Of a DNA stretch of 64,000 bases, positions 54,645-63,317 are shown piece after piece. This DNA is from Gammaproteobacteria bacterium RIFCSPHIGHO2_02_FULL_42_43 (GTDB lineage: Bacteria; Pseudomonadota; Gammaproteobacteria; Coxiellales; Coxiellaceae): assembly GCA_001801425.1 (NCBI GenBank), contig MGXR01000013.1:62001-126000 (forward strand), given 5' to 3'. The notes beneath the pieces were generated by a model that saw only the letters and a list, made by a program, of their open reading frames with translations, did no database searches and had not been told where the DNA came from. Within the stretch, counting starts at the first letter, position 1. Each line of letters opens with the position of its first letter. Both the position numbers and the translations under genes were made by a program.

Positions 54645-55949
54645 ATGGTATTGCACAAGAGAAATGAATTAATGCGCCCACCAGATCCTGCAATAATTGA
54701 AGAAAAAAGAGCATTATGCATTGTAATACAACCACAGTATGTAACAGAAACATATGGGGGCGATGATGCAGAACTGTTCACATGCATGCAAAATGAAGTT
54801 AATCACGATGCTGTGACAATTCGTGAAACCCTGGAATTGACTCACAACATAGAAACATTCGAACTACCCATAGACTACCTTCTTTCTTTGGAGTACAACG
54901 CACGCGAAAAATTGCTACAACAAAATGTAATTTTTGACTTTACCCAACAACTCATCGAGATCTTCAAGAGGAATTCCAATGCTACTTCTTGCCATATTAT
55001 TCTGAATGCGCATGGCGGTATCGTAAGGAAAAAGTTTAAGAAAAACGATCTACCAGACTTGATTGTAGAAAAAATTCTGGAAATTCTAACTAAAATGTCT
55101 CAAATCGAACAAGTTAATCAAATCACGTTGCTACAATGTTCCGCATTCAAAAACTTCAACCTTCAAAGTAATGAGCACCCCAGTTTTGCTTCAATTTTTT
55201 GTGAAAAGCTGAAGACATATAATCTACCACCCCTTCAAAAATCGATCCTGGTGGTGGGTTTTGAAACTCCCTATGATCCCGCAAAGAATAAAGACAGTGT
55301 GGAAAGAGCGTTACGTGCTCAAACATCTCTCAATCCCGCTGATGAATCGCGCGTAGTAGCCTGTGTCTGTCAACTGGATACGACGACGTCGAAAAAAAAC
55401 GTCAGCAAGAAGAAAACAATCGTTGAGATACTCGACGAAGGCGCCTCATTGCTAGAAAAGCATAATGCACTAACAGAGAAGCAGCATGAAGCCACTTTAG
55501 GGAAGAAAGGCAAATCGATCAGAAAAGCAAGAGTAGAACTATTGTTCCTTTTACAGCAGATCGCAAAATTTGTTTCTAATGCGTTGAAAGAAAAAGAGGG
55601 GGGATCGGCGTATTGCTCAAACCCTGAGATGCTCTTTCATTCATTTGCAAATGTGGAAAATAAGACTGACGATATTGTTATTGCAACCGCATTGCTTCAA
55701 GTAATATTCGAAAATGATATAATGCAAGAAAAAACACCCCCTTCCCGCACTAGTACAGCATTTACGGAATTATTTGAGCGCCAATGTCGACAACACGATG
55801 GCGCAGGAAACAGGCCATGGTACACTTTGCTTTTTCGAGTTGCTCGGCAAGTAAGATTAAATTCCGAACAACGGCAGGATGGTGACGCAGAAGAGGTAAT
55901 GTCCGCCCCAGTCTCTGCGCCGCCTCACTTATTCCCTATTTCATGGTAA
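54645..55949 (+). CDS. Putative clan-CD-like (caspase-fold) cysteine protease, paralogue 1
   Basis: A 434-residue protein. Residues 20–170 form a domain shared with the next gene: ALCIVIQPQYV at the start, SCHIILNAHGG with His123-Gly124, and QITLLQCSAF with Cys165. A buried strand ending in HG and, about 40 residues on, another ending in Cys is the arrangement of clan CD proteases (caspases, C11, C80). The rest is charged and helical, ending in a Pro-rich tail. The start could instead be the ATG at 54672. No export signal. Protease activity is an inference from the dyad; the wider family is not recognised. Confidence 0.5.
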   Translation: MVLHKRNELMRPPDPAIIEEKRALCIVIQPQYVTETYGGDDAELFTCMQNEVNHDAVTIRETLELTHNIETFELPIDYLLSLEYNAREKLLQQNVIFDFTQQLIEIFKRNSNATSCHIILNAHGGIVRKKFKKNDLPDLIVEKILEILTKMSQIEQVNQITLLQCSAFKNFNLQSNEHPSFASIFCEKLKTYNLPPLQKSILVVGFETPYDPAKNKDSVERALRAQTSLNPADESRVVACVCQLDTTTSKKNVSKKKTIVEILDEGASLLEKHNALTEKQHEATLGKKGKSIRKARVELLFLLQQIAKFVSNALKEKEGGSAYCSNPEMLFHSFANVENKTDDIVIATALLQVIFENDIMQEKTPPSRTSTAFTELFERQCRQHDGAGNRPWYTLLFRVARQVRLNSEQRQDGDAEEVMSAPVSAPPHLFPISW

Positions 55950-55955
55950 AAAAAA

Positions 55956-58304
55956 ATGAAGCAATTATGTATCATCATACAGCCAAATTATGAACAATTA
56001 ATCCAGTATAAAACTGAGGTTAACTTAACAGATCAGGAATTGGATCAATTACAACGCGAGGTTCAAATTGATTTCGAGACCATTGAAACAGTTTTGAGGC
56101 CAACTCATGAGATAGAAGTGATAGAACTATCCATGGACGTCCTGATTGGGCTTAAAGAAAAAGAAAATCAGGGTGCGCTAAAAACCATTCTTTTCAGTAC
56201 GTGCGGATTCGATACAAGATTAAAGGAAATTTTAGAAGCACACTCAAAAGTTTCTTCTTGCTATATTGTGTTGAACACGCACGGAACTCCTGGTAACTCT
56301 GATATACCATTTTGCGTAATCCACCAGCTTTTTCTAGCGCTAGCTGACAATTCAAATATTAAAACAATTGAACAACTCACCTTGTTGCAGTGCGATGGAT
56401 TAACGCCTGAGCGTAAAGCTAATGATGGTGGCACAAAACCAAATGGCAGTTATTACAACAAATTGATAAAAAAGTTGCATAAGAATTCAAATAAATATCG
56501 GGGATTGTGGCCGTTTAACGTCACTGCTACAAAAAAAAGTTATGACCCTATTCAAGATAGATCTTTGGTGGTAAGTTTGTTACTAAATCAAGAAGCGCCT
56601 AAGCTTAACACACTCACTGTAACGCATGAAAATGCGGCACCAAACAATCAAGATCTCGCTTTGTTTCCCGTCTCTCAGGTAGATTTATTTAACGCGATCC
56701 AAAATGAAAACATAAATTTTGTAAAATGCATATTGGATCGATATCCAATGTTTTTGTGGTGTCAGAACAATGAGTCAACCCCTTTTCAAGCAGCGATCGC
56801 AATCTATCATGCTGAATTGTGCAAGATGATGATGATGCTTGCTGAAAAAACAGATCCGGAAAATGGCCGCAGCCGCTTGCTCAATGAATTTAAGGCATTA
56901 TTCAGTGCATCAGGCGGATATGAAAAATTTACTTCCGAGCAACTCGATAATGCGCTAAAAAAGGTGTCTGCATGCAGCCCAGATGCGGTCTTAATAAATA
57001 ATACCCCCAATTTCGAGCCTTCCCCACCCGAAATGTGTTTTACCACGGCGCAACAGGCGGGTTATCGCAAACCGCGTGAAGTATATCTGTCCCTGCTTCC
57101 TCTTAATGGCTTTCTGGAAATGTATCGCACACTACTCATTGTGCATTCAGAACAGGAACCCAGAAAAAATGAAATTTATTTGAGTGTGTGTAATGCATCT
57201 TATTATTTCACAGATATTGACGCAACCGCCAGTATTGGCTCACTTTCTCAAGGCGTAAATATTTTTTCAAATGAAGATGTTTTGAATGACCTTGGCGTTA
57301 GCAAACAATACAGGCATAGAATACATATCGTCAGAACGATATCAGAACAAGATGCGGGAGCTCCACAGCCATATGAAATTCATTTTAAATTGCATGCCGA
57401 TAAAATTTGTTATGTGTTGTGCGACGAAGCAGGTACGTTACACGAACGTGAATGCGAATCTCTAGTAGACGACGACACACAAGATCTCGAGTTAATTGTG
57501 CGTCGCGCAGTGGTAAATGCAGGGTATGTTCATAGTGACGATCGGATGCGCGCAGACGTTGTGTATTTACAGCAAGCTAACACACCCGAATTTTATCGTT
57601 ATTATTTTAAAAATGGTTATGCTAACACTAAGCGAGGATATCCAAATTGCACTCATGGTTGCATAGAGGCATCAGAAGTTGAAAGGCAAATCCCGCTGAC
57701 TTACCTTAAATTGCAATGCATGAAACATCGTGACGTTGTTGTGCAAATAATAGAAAATATGAAGGCGCAACATATTGATCCGATAAAACATGTCTTTCCA
57801 AGCTTGTATCCAAGCTGGAGTTATTGTTACGGTCGCATTGCGCAGCAATCACTAGCAAGCAGCATAGCAAATGATCGTGTGTGGAATCCGTATTACTATT
57901 TGTTTGCATGCAACACACTTTCGGATCAGGCTTTTTTTACGGAAGAAGAAAAATGGATGAAGTATAGTTCAATGGTAATTGGTATGTTGCAATTCCTCAT
58001 GCCTCGCCATTTTTTAATACCCGGGTTGGCTGATCAAAAAGATGTGCGAGCTCTTCCATTCCCTAAAATTAAACTCAATATAACACAACCAGACGTGCTT
58101 GGTTGTGGTTTCTTTGTTGGCTCCGCCACACGCCACATACAAATTCAAGCGAACTCAGTGCTGGATAGCGGTGTGCCGAAAGAATTAGCCTCGGCGATAA
58201 AGGAAACTGTGACACTTTTTTGCAATTATCAGACGGAGATAACTAAGCATTCAAAAGATGCATCGCTCAGACAACGCCTGCTATACCCTTTTGCACCGCC
58301 TTGA
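55956..58304 (+). CDS. Putative clan-CD-like cysteine protease with ankyrin-like repeats, paralogue 2
   Basis: A 782-residue protein, six bases after paralogue 1, so probably co-transcribed. The N-terminal domain repeats the same plan: QLCIIIQPNYE, SCYIVLNTHGT with His109-Gly110, and QLTLLQCDGL with Cys146. About residues 225–290 resemble ankyrin helices (DLFNAIQNENINFVKCILDR and PFQAAIAIYHAELCKMM). The C-terminal 450 residues are unrecognised, with several conserved-looking Cys (NCTHGC). A multidomain host-acting enzyme is the likely reading, not shown. The ribosome site is very poor (a run of A). Confidence 0.5.
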   Translation: MKQLCIIIQPNYEQLIQYKTEVNLTDQELDQLQREVQIDFETIETVLRPTHEIEVIELSMDVLIGLKEKENQGALKTILFSTCGFDTRLKEILEAHSKVSSCYIVLNTHGTPGNSDIPFCVIHQLFLALADNSNIKTIEQLTLLQCDGLTPERKANDGGTKPNGSYYNKLIKKLHKNSNKYRGLWPFNVTATKKSYDPIQDRSLVVSLLLNQEAPKLNTLTVTHENAAPNNQDLALFPVSQVDLFNAIQNENINFVKCILDRYPMFLWCQNNESTPFQAAIAIYHAELCKMMMMLAEKTDPENGRSRLLNEFKALFSASGGYEKFTSEQLDNALKKVSACSPDAVLINNTPNFEPSPPEMCFTTAQQAGYRKPREVYLSLLPLNGFLEMYRTLLIVHSEQEPRKNEIYLSVCNASYYFTDIDATASIGSLSQGVNIFSNEDVLNDLGVSKQYRHRIHIVRTISEQDAGAPQPYEIHFKLHADKICYVLCDEAGTLHERECESLVDDDTQDLELIVRRAVVNAGYVHSDDRMRADVVYLQQANTPEFYRYYFKNGYANTKRGYPNCTHGCIEASEVERQIPLTYLKLQCMKHRDVVVQIIENMKAQHIDPIKHVFPSLYPSWSYCYGRIAQQSLASSIANDRVWNPYYYLFACNTLSDQAFFTEEEKWMKYSSMVIGMLQFLMPRHFLIPGLADQKDVRALPFPKIKLNITQPDVLGCGFFVGSATRHIQIQANSVLDSGVPKELASAIKETVTLFCNYQTEITKHSKDASLRQRLLYPFAPP

Positions 58305-58337
58305 GTAATGCGACTGAGAAAGCGCAGTTAACACGGT

Positions 58338-59183
58338 TCATAATACTTGAAACAACACATCATAATGATTATTCGGACTCCACGCATACCAACCATCAGC
58401 GCCGGCATCTTTCGTCGCTTTGATTTCTGCTTTGATGTATTGTATTTTGTTCTCGCGAGACAAAAAGAATCGATAATTATAAAGCTCAATGAACGCATAG
58501 ATCGATATATGCTGATGCGGAGTCATTTGTGATTTCAACGCAGAAATAGAATCAAATACAGTTTCGTAAGGTCTTGTTGCATGATGACGAAATGGCTCGT
58601 AATGCGACGGATATACCATCGGGCAAAATGCATCCACGGATGATGCAAACAATTGCGGATCTTGACCTATCGTGTGCGCCGGTCCGTGCGCCGCAATGCC
58701 AAACACATCCAATTGCAACTGCACTTTTGAACTAATGTGTTTTCTAAAATACTGGATAACTTTAAGAATTTCTCGCGCTTTTTGCGGATCTTTGGGAAAT
58801 GCAGAGCGATAGCGAATATAATCCAGCTGAATACTGTGCGCGCCCAAATCCGCCGCCGCTTGTGCTAATGCCAATCGCTTTTCCCAAATAGCTTGGTTAC
58901 GCACTTCTTCGTGCGTGGCACCATGCGGAAATACCACCACACGCGCCACATACAAAATTCCGTTTTGAATCACTTGCGCAATATTCGCAGCATAAGTTTT
59001 ATTCGGCTTCGTGCTGATATCAATCACAAACGTATCGATGTGATGTTTTTTCGCTTGCGCAATGAAATAATTTAATTTTTTTGTGTCAAGCGCATTTGAT
59101 TGTGTGACGTAAATGCCTTGGTGAAACGCCATCGCATTGGCTACGAAAAAAATCAGGAGTATTAATAATTTTTTAATAGACAT
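58338..59183 (-). CDS. Exported DUF4015-type putative glycoside hydrolase
   Basis: A 281-residue protein with a signal peptide (KKLLILLIFFVANAMA). The mature part has the TIM-barrel features of DUF4015 proteins: GIYVTQSNALD, HIDTFVIDISTK, GAHSIQLDYIRYRSAFPKD (Asp/Tyr pair), LQLDVFGIAAHG, CPMVYPSHY and ADGWYAWSPNNHY. These are related to GH families but the substrate is unknown. Not in an operon; the gene ends just beyond the effector island. Confidence 0.82.
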   Translation of the reverse strand: MSIKKLLILLIFFVANAMAFHQGIYVTQSNALDTKKLNYFIAQAKKHHIDTFVIDISTKPNKTYAANIAQVIQNGILYVARVVVFPHGATHEEVRNQAIWEKRLALAQAAADLGAHSIQLDYIRYRSAFPKDPQKAREILKVIQYFRKHISSKVQLQLDVFGIAAHGPAHTIGQDPQLFASSVDAFCPMVYPSHYEPFRHHATRPYETVFDSISALKSQMTPHQHISIYAFIELYNYRFFLSRENKIQYIKAEIKATKDAGADGWYAWSPNNHYDVLFQVL

Positions 59184-59228
59184 GTTTTTATCGTATCAAA
59201 GTTTGAACGCTATTTCACCCATACGTTC

Positions 59229-59285
59229 GTCATACCGCGGCTTGACTGCTAGCTGATGGATCCCGCGGTCAAGCTGCGGGATGAC
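59229..59285. repeat. Palindromic extragenic repeat
   Basis: GTCATACCGCGGCTTGAC (59229–59246) and GTCAAGCTGCGGGATGAC (59268–59285) are inverted with two mismatches, around GATGGATCCCGCG. The pattern 'GTCATCCCGCGG..TTGAC' is a widespread type of extragenic palindrome in many proteobacteria. It lies between the DUF4015 gene and pyrD and may also stop transcription. Confidence 0.75.
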
Positions 59286-59301
59286 AGTGCTTCAGGTGAT
59301 T

Positions 59302-60297
59302 TTAAATAATATTAGTAATTATTTCATTGATGAGTTCGGGGCCGCGATACACAAACCCTGTCATAATTTGAAAGAGCGATGCCCCTGCGTCTTGAAAAAG
59401 CCGCGCATCAGCACCCGATAAAATCCCACCGCAGCCAATGATCGTTAATGCACCGCCAGCCATCGCTTTCATATCACGCACCATTTGCACAGCACGTAGC
59501 AACAATGGTTTTCCGCTCAACCCCCCTGCTTCATTACCCTGTTTTTCAGTCAATACTGCAGTGTGATCCACGGTGGTATTTGAAATAATAAGCCCATTGA
59601 TCTCAGCTTCTATGACCGTTTGCAAAAAAAACGCATAATCTGATTGCGGCAAATCCACGCTAGTTTTCACGAGCAGCGGCACATCGCGATCATACATTCC
59701 TGCCATTTCTTTTTTCGTATTATTTAATCCTTGCAATAAAGTTTGCAAATATTTTTCAGATTGTAATTCACGTAATTCTGGCGTATTCGGCGAAGAAATA
59801 TTGACAACGATATAATCCGCCAACGGATAAACCGCTTTTAAACAATAACGATAATCATCTAACGCTTGTGATAACGGCGTTGTTAAATTTTTTGCGATAT
59901 TCACGCCCAACACACCTGTTACTTTTCGTGTTTGCAAACGGGTAACTAAAGCATCAACACCCGCATTGTGAAATCCCATACGATTGATCAAGGCTTGCTG
60001 TTTTGGAATCCGAAATACACGAGGCTTGGGATTTCCCGCTTGCGGTTGTGGTGTCACCCCGCCCACTTCCACAAATCCAAATCCCATGCGAAATAGTGCG
60101 TCAAAACACACACCATCTTTATCCCAACCCGCCGCCAATCCCACGGGATTATTGAAATGCAATCCCATGACATCCACGGGTTTTTGCGCCGGCTTCATTT
60201 CGTTTGGCATCCATGCGGCATAACGCAAGCGCACCAACTGCACCGCAAGATTATGCGCGCATTCTGGATTGAGTAATGACAATAAGGTGCGAATCAT
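59302..60297 (-). CDS. pyrD: Dihydroorotate dehydrogenase (quinone)
   Basis: Class 2, membrane-associated DHODH that passes electrons to ubiquinone in pyrimidine synthesis. The ATG at 60297 (MIRTLLSLLNPECAHNLAVQ) overlaps the stop of the upstream gene (ATGA); an earlier frame start is not needed. Signature segments: NPVGLAAGWDKDG, VGGVTPQPQAGNPKPR, NISSPNTPELRELQ (catalytic Ser), VKTSVDL, GLIISNTTV and GCGGILSGADA. Confidence 0.95.
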   Translation of the reverse strand: MIRTLLSLLNPECAHNLAVQLVRLRYAAWMPNEMKPAQKPVDVMGLHFNNPVGLAAGWDKDGVCFDALFRMGFGFVEVGGVTPQPQAGNPKPRVFRIPKQQALINRMGFHNAGVDALVTRLQTRKVTGVLGVNIAKNLTTPLSQALDDYRYCLKAVYPLADYIVVNISSPNTPELRELQSEKYLQTLLQGLNNTKKEMAGMYDRDVPLLVKTSVDLPQSDYAFFLQTVIEAEINGLIISNTTVDHTAVLTEKQGNEAGGLSGKPLLLRAVQMVRDMKAMAGGALTIIGCGGILSGADARLFQDAGASLFQIMTGFVYRGPELINEIITNII

Positions 60298-60977
60298 AAA
60301 TGGCACTCCTGCGACCACACACGCAACATCGCATTACCACCTTTTTGAATTTCATAAGGCACTTGCCGCACCTCAGTGCCGAAATTATTTTTCTGCAACC
60401 ACAGCAAAAACGGCCCCAATTCATCTGTCATTTTTCCGCTATGATTTAGCAAAGGATAAAAACGCACTTCCAATGCAACATGCGACAATGCCTGAAAAAC
60501 ACGCACAATATCATCACTCGACAATGCATGATGAAATAAAAAATCCGTGCACAATGCCAATTCAAATTGATGAAATGAAAATGGTAACTTCGGCAATGCA
60601 GCATATTGATAGCGTTTTTCTGATTTTCCTTTTTCGTAATCCGCTAAAAAATTGCGTTCTGAATTTTTCCACAAATGAATTACGTGATCAAGCATCGTTT
60701 CCTCTTTTAAACGCCCCTTCGTTTTATTCAAATAAGCGATGTTCTCTTGCAAAATTGCTTCAGCGTGAATAAACATTTTTTCGGGTGTTAAATTATAAAA
60801 AGGATCAACACTAATGATGTGCGCACCTTCTGCATTCGCTTCAACATTAACGCTTGAAATGCCCGCTGGAAAATCCACGATTGATTTTTGCAGGTCAGAT
60901 TTCGATAAATCATACATCGCCACATAATCAGTTAAATTGCACACCCAGTTGGTTGTTGAGAGATGAGCGACTTCCAT
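60294..60977 (-). CDS. SAM-methyltransferase-like protein
   Basis: A 227-residue protein; the ATG at 60977 (MEVAHLSTTNWVCNLTDYVA) has GAGGA upstream. SIVDFPAGISSVNVEANAEG then VDPFYNL reads like a SAM-binding loop and acidic second strand of a class I methyltransferase; FELALCTDFLFHHAL is the following strand. A similar uncharacterised family occurs in Legionella-like genomes. Translationally coupled to pyrD but with no obvious link to pyrimidine synthesis. Confidence 0.7.
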   Translation of the reverse strand: MEVAHLSTTNWVCNLTDYVAMYDLSKSDLQKSIVDFPAGISSVNVEANAEGAHIISVDPFYNLTPEKMFIHAEAILQENIAYLNKTKGRLKEETMLDHVIHLWKNSERNFLADYEKGKSEKRYQYAALPKLPFSFHQFELALCTDFLFHHALSSDDIVRVFQALSHVALEVRFYPLLNHSGKMTDELGPFLLWLQKNNFGTEVRQVPYEIQKGGNAMLRVWSQECHL

Positions 60978-61033
60978 TGTGTTTATCCTCATGCGACGGT
61001 TAGAATGAAGATTGTAACACACCAAGGAAGTGT

Positions 61034-62167
61034 ATGGAGCTTGCCACTTTTCGTCAAAACGTCGCCAAATTCGCAGCGCAGCATGTAGCCCCTATTGCGG
61101 ATGAGATTGATCAAACCAATCGTTTTCCCAGAGAATTATGGCCACTTTTCGGTAAAGCAGGATTATTGGGAATCACTGCCGACAAAGTCTACGGTGGTAG
61201 TCAACTCGGTTTTTTGGCGCAAGCCATCGCCATCGAAGAAATTTCTCGAGCATCGGGTTCTGTTGGGTTAAGTTATGCGGCGCATTGCAATTTGTGCCTG
61301 CATCAAATTCAACGCTTCGGTAACTTGGATCAAAAAACAAAATATCTACCACGCTTAATTTCCGGCGAGTGGTTAGGCGCACTTGCCATGAGTGAAAAAA
61401 ATGCGGGCTCAGATGTGTTTGGTATGCAATTACACGCGGAAGATAAAAAAGATCACTACGTGTTGAACGGCAGTAAAATGTGGATCACCAACGGCCCCAC
61501 AGCCGATGTCATTGTCGTCTATGCCAAAACTAATCCCGAGAAAGGTGCGCACGGCATCACTTGTTTTATCGTTGAAAAAAAATTTTCGGGATTCCACTCG
61601 CAAGAAAAATTAAATAAATTGGGCATGCGCGGCTCTGATACCAGCGAACTCATTTTTAAAAATTGCGTGGTTCCTAAAGAAAATATATTGGGAAAACAGA
61701 ACGGAGGTTTGTCATTGTTGCTCAGTGGATTGGATTACGAGCGTGCGATGTTGTCCGCAGGTCCACTCGGTTTGATGCAAGCGTGTCTGGATGTAATGAT
61801 CCCTTACGTTAAATCGCGCAAACAATTCAATCAGCGATTGGCTGATTTTCAATTGATTCAACACAAAATTGCCAATGCGTATTCTCGTTGCGAAGCTGCG
61901 CGCGCTTATGTGTATGACATCGCCAAACAATGTGATCAAAAATCAGTAACTGCTTTGCAGGCTGCCAGCGTTTATTTATTTTCTGCAAGTGCTGCCACCG
62001 ACATTGCGCTTGACACCATCCAAGCGCTGGGCGGAAATGGTTATCTCAATGACTACCCTGCCGGCAGATTATTACGCGATGCGAAATTATATGAAATTGG
62101 TGCGGGCACATCTGAAATACGAGAAATCGTGATTGCGCGCGAACTTACCAAGGAAAAAAATGAGTGA
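61034..62167 (+). CDS. liuA: Isovaleryl-CoA dehydrogenase
   Basis: An FAD acyl-CoA dehydrogenase (377 residues) for leucine degradation. AMSEKNAGSDVFGM and MWITNGPTADV are the FAD/substrate signatures. The catalytic Glu lies in the SGLDYERAML helix, as in isovaleryl-CoA dehydrogenases, and the C-terminal site reads YEIGAGTSEIR where other members have Glu. The next genes (thiolase, methylcrotonyl-CoA carboxylase beta) support a leucine-catabolic operon. Divergent from the methyltransferase-like gene with 56 bp between starts. Confidence 0.93.
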   Translation: MELATFRQNVAKFAAQHVAPIADEIDQTNRFPRELWPLFGKAGLLGITADKVYGGSQLGFLAQAIAIEEISRASGSVGLSYAAHCNLCLHQIQRFGNLDQKTKYLPRLISGEWLGALAMSEKNAGSDVFGMQLHAEDKKDHYVLNGSKMWITNGPTADVIVVYAKTNPEKGAHGITCFIVEKKFSGFHSQEKLNKLGMRGSDTSELIFKNCVVPKENILGKQNGGLSLLLSGLDYERAMLSAGPLGLMQACLDVMIPYVKSRKQFNQRLADFQLIQHKIANAYSRCEAARAYVYDIAKQCDQKSVTALQAASVYLFSASAATDIALDTIQALGGNGYLNDYPAGRLLRDAKLYEIGAGTSEIREIVIARELTKEKNE

Positions 62168-63311
62168 TGCAGTCGTCATTATTAGCGCCAAACGCACACC
62201 GATGGGAAATTTCGGTGGTGCCTACAAAGAAATTGCAGCGCCATTGCTCGGTGCGCATGCAATCAAAGCGGTGATGGAAGAAACTGCATTGTCTGCAAAA
62301 AAAATTGACGCCGTGTACATGGGTTGCGTGTTAACTGCGGGGCTCGGACAAGCGCCGGCAAGACAAGCGGCACACCACGCACAATTATCGGATCACACAC
62401 CTTGCGTTACCATCAATAAAATGTGCGGATCTGGCATGCAAAGTGTGATTTATGCGGTACATGAAATTGCTGCCGGTGTTGCGGATATTATCATTGCAGG
62501 CGGAATGGAAAATATGTCGCGCGCTCCATATTTATTGCCCGGCGCGAGATTTGGTTATCGTTTTGGAAATGCAATTACCGAAGATCATCTCTTGCTAGAT
62601 GGTTTAACCAACGCATACGATGATCACTTAAGCATGGGGCAAATTGCCGAAATCGCCGTGAAAAAATTTCATTTCGATCGGAAAATGCAGGATGATTTTG
62701 CAATTGAATCCATACAACGCGCGAAAAAAGCAACGGAATCCGGTTTATTTCGCGATGAAATTGCGCCTTATCTTATTTCCAGTGATGAAGGCATTGCCAA
62801 AGCGAACTTAGAAAAAATTCCACAATTAAAACCATCATTTGCAAAAGATGGCACCATCACCGCAGCCAACGCGAGCAGTATTTCAGATGGTGCTGCCGCA
62901 TTATTATTAATGCGTGCATCCATTGCTGAAAAAAATAAACTAACACCAATTGCCAAAATAATTGGTGATGTAGTTGTGGCCACACGATCGGATTGTTTTC
63001 CAGAAGCGCCCATCACTGCCATTGAAACGCTGCTGAAAAAAATTAATTGGACAATCGACACAGTGGATTTATTTGAAATCAACGAAGCATTTGCTGCAGT
63101 AACGATGGCCGCGATGAAAACATTATCCATTCCCCACGGCAAAGTGAATGTACACGGTGGCGCTTGTATTTTGGGGCATCCGATTGGTGCATCCGGTGCG
63201 CGAATTTTAGTAACATTAATTCACGCATTAAAACAGCAACACAAAAAACGCGGCATCGCAACCATTTGCATTGGTGGCGGCGAAGCAGCAGCGATTGCCA
63301 TTGAGGTATAA
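62160..63311 (+). CDS. Acetyl-CoA acetyltransferase (thiolase)
   Basis: A 383-residue thiolase. The start at 62160 (MSDAVVIISAKRTPMGNFGG) overlaps the end of the dehydrogenase gene by 8 bp. Catalytic residues: Cys in NKMCGSGMQS, His in GGACILGHPIGASGAR, and the second Cys in ICIGGGEAAAIAIE. In liu-type operons a thiolase disposes of acetoacetyl-CoA. The sixth gene position of longer operons cannot be seen because the window ends. Confidence 0.93.
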   Translation: MSDAVVIISAKRTPMGNFGGAYKEIAAPLLGAHAIKAVMEETALSAKKIDAVYMGCVLTAGLGQAPARQAAHHAQLSDHTPCVTINKMCGSGMQSVIYAVHEIAAGVADIIIAGGMENMSRAPYLLPGARFGYRFGNAITEDHLLLDGLTNAYDDHLSMGQIAEIAVKKFHFDRKMQDDFAIESIQRAKKATESGLFRDEIAPYLISSDEGIAKANLEKIPQLKPSFAKDGTITAANASSISDGAAALLLMRASIAEKNKLTPIAKIIGDVVVATRSDCFPEAPITAIETLLKKINWTIDTVDLFEINEAFAAVTMAAMKTLSIPHGKVNVHGGACILGHPIGASGARILVTLIHALKQQHKKRGIATICIGGGEAAAIAIEV

Positions 63312-63317
63312 CGCCAC

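Noticed and set aside
58308-58337. TGAGAAAGCGCAGTTAACACG, similar to the inside of the miniature element
   Set aside because: About 19 of 22 bases match but neither element ends nor a target duplication are present; may be chance or a remnant too short to call.
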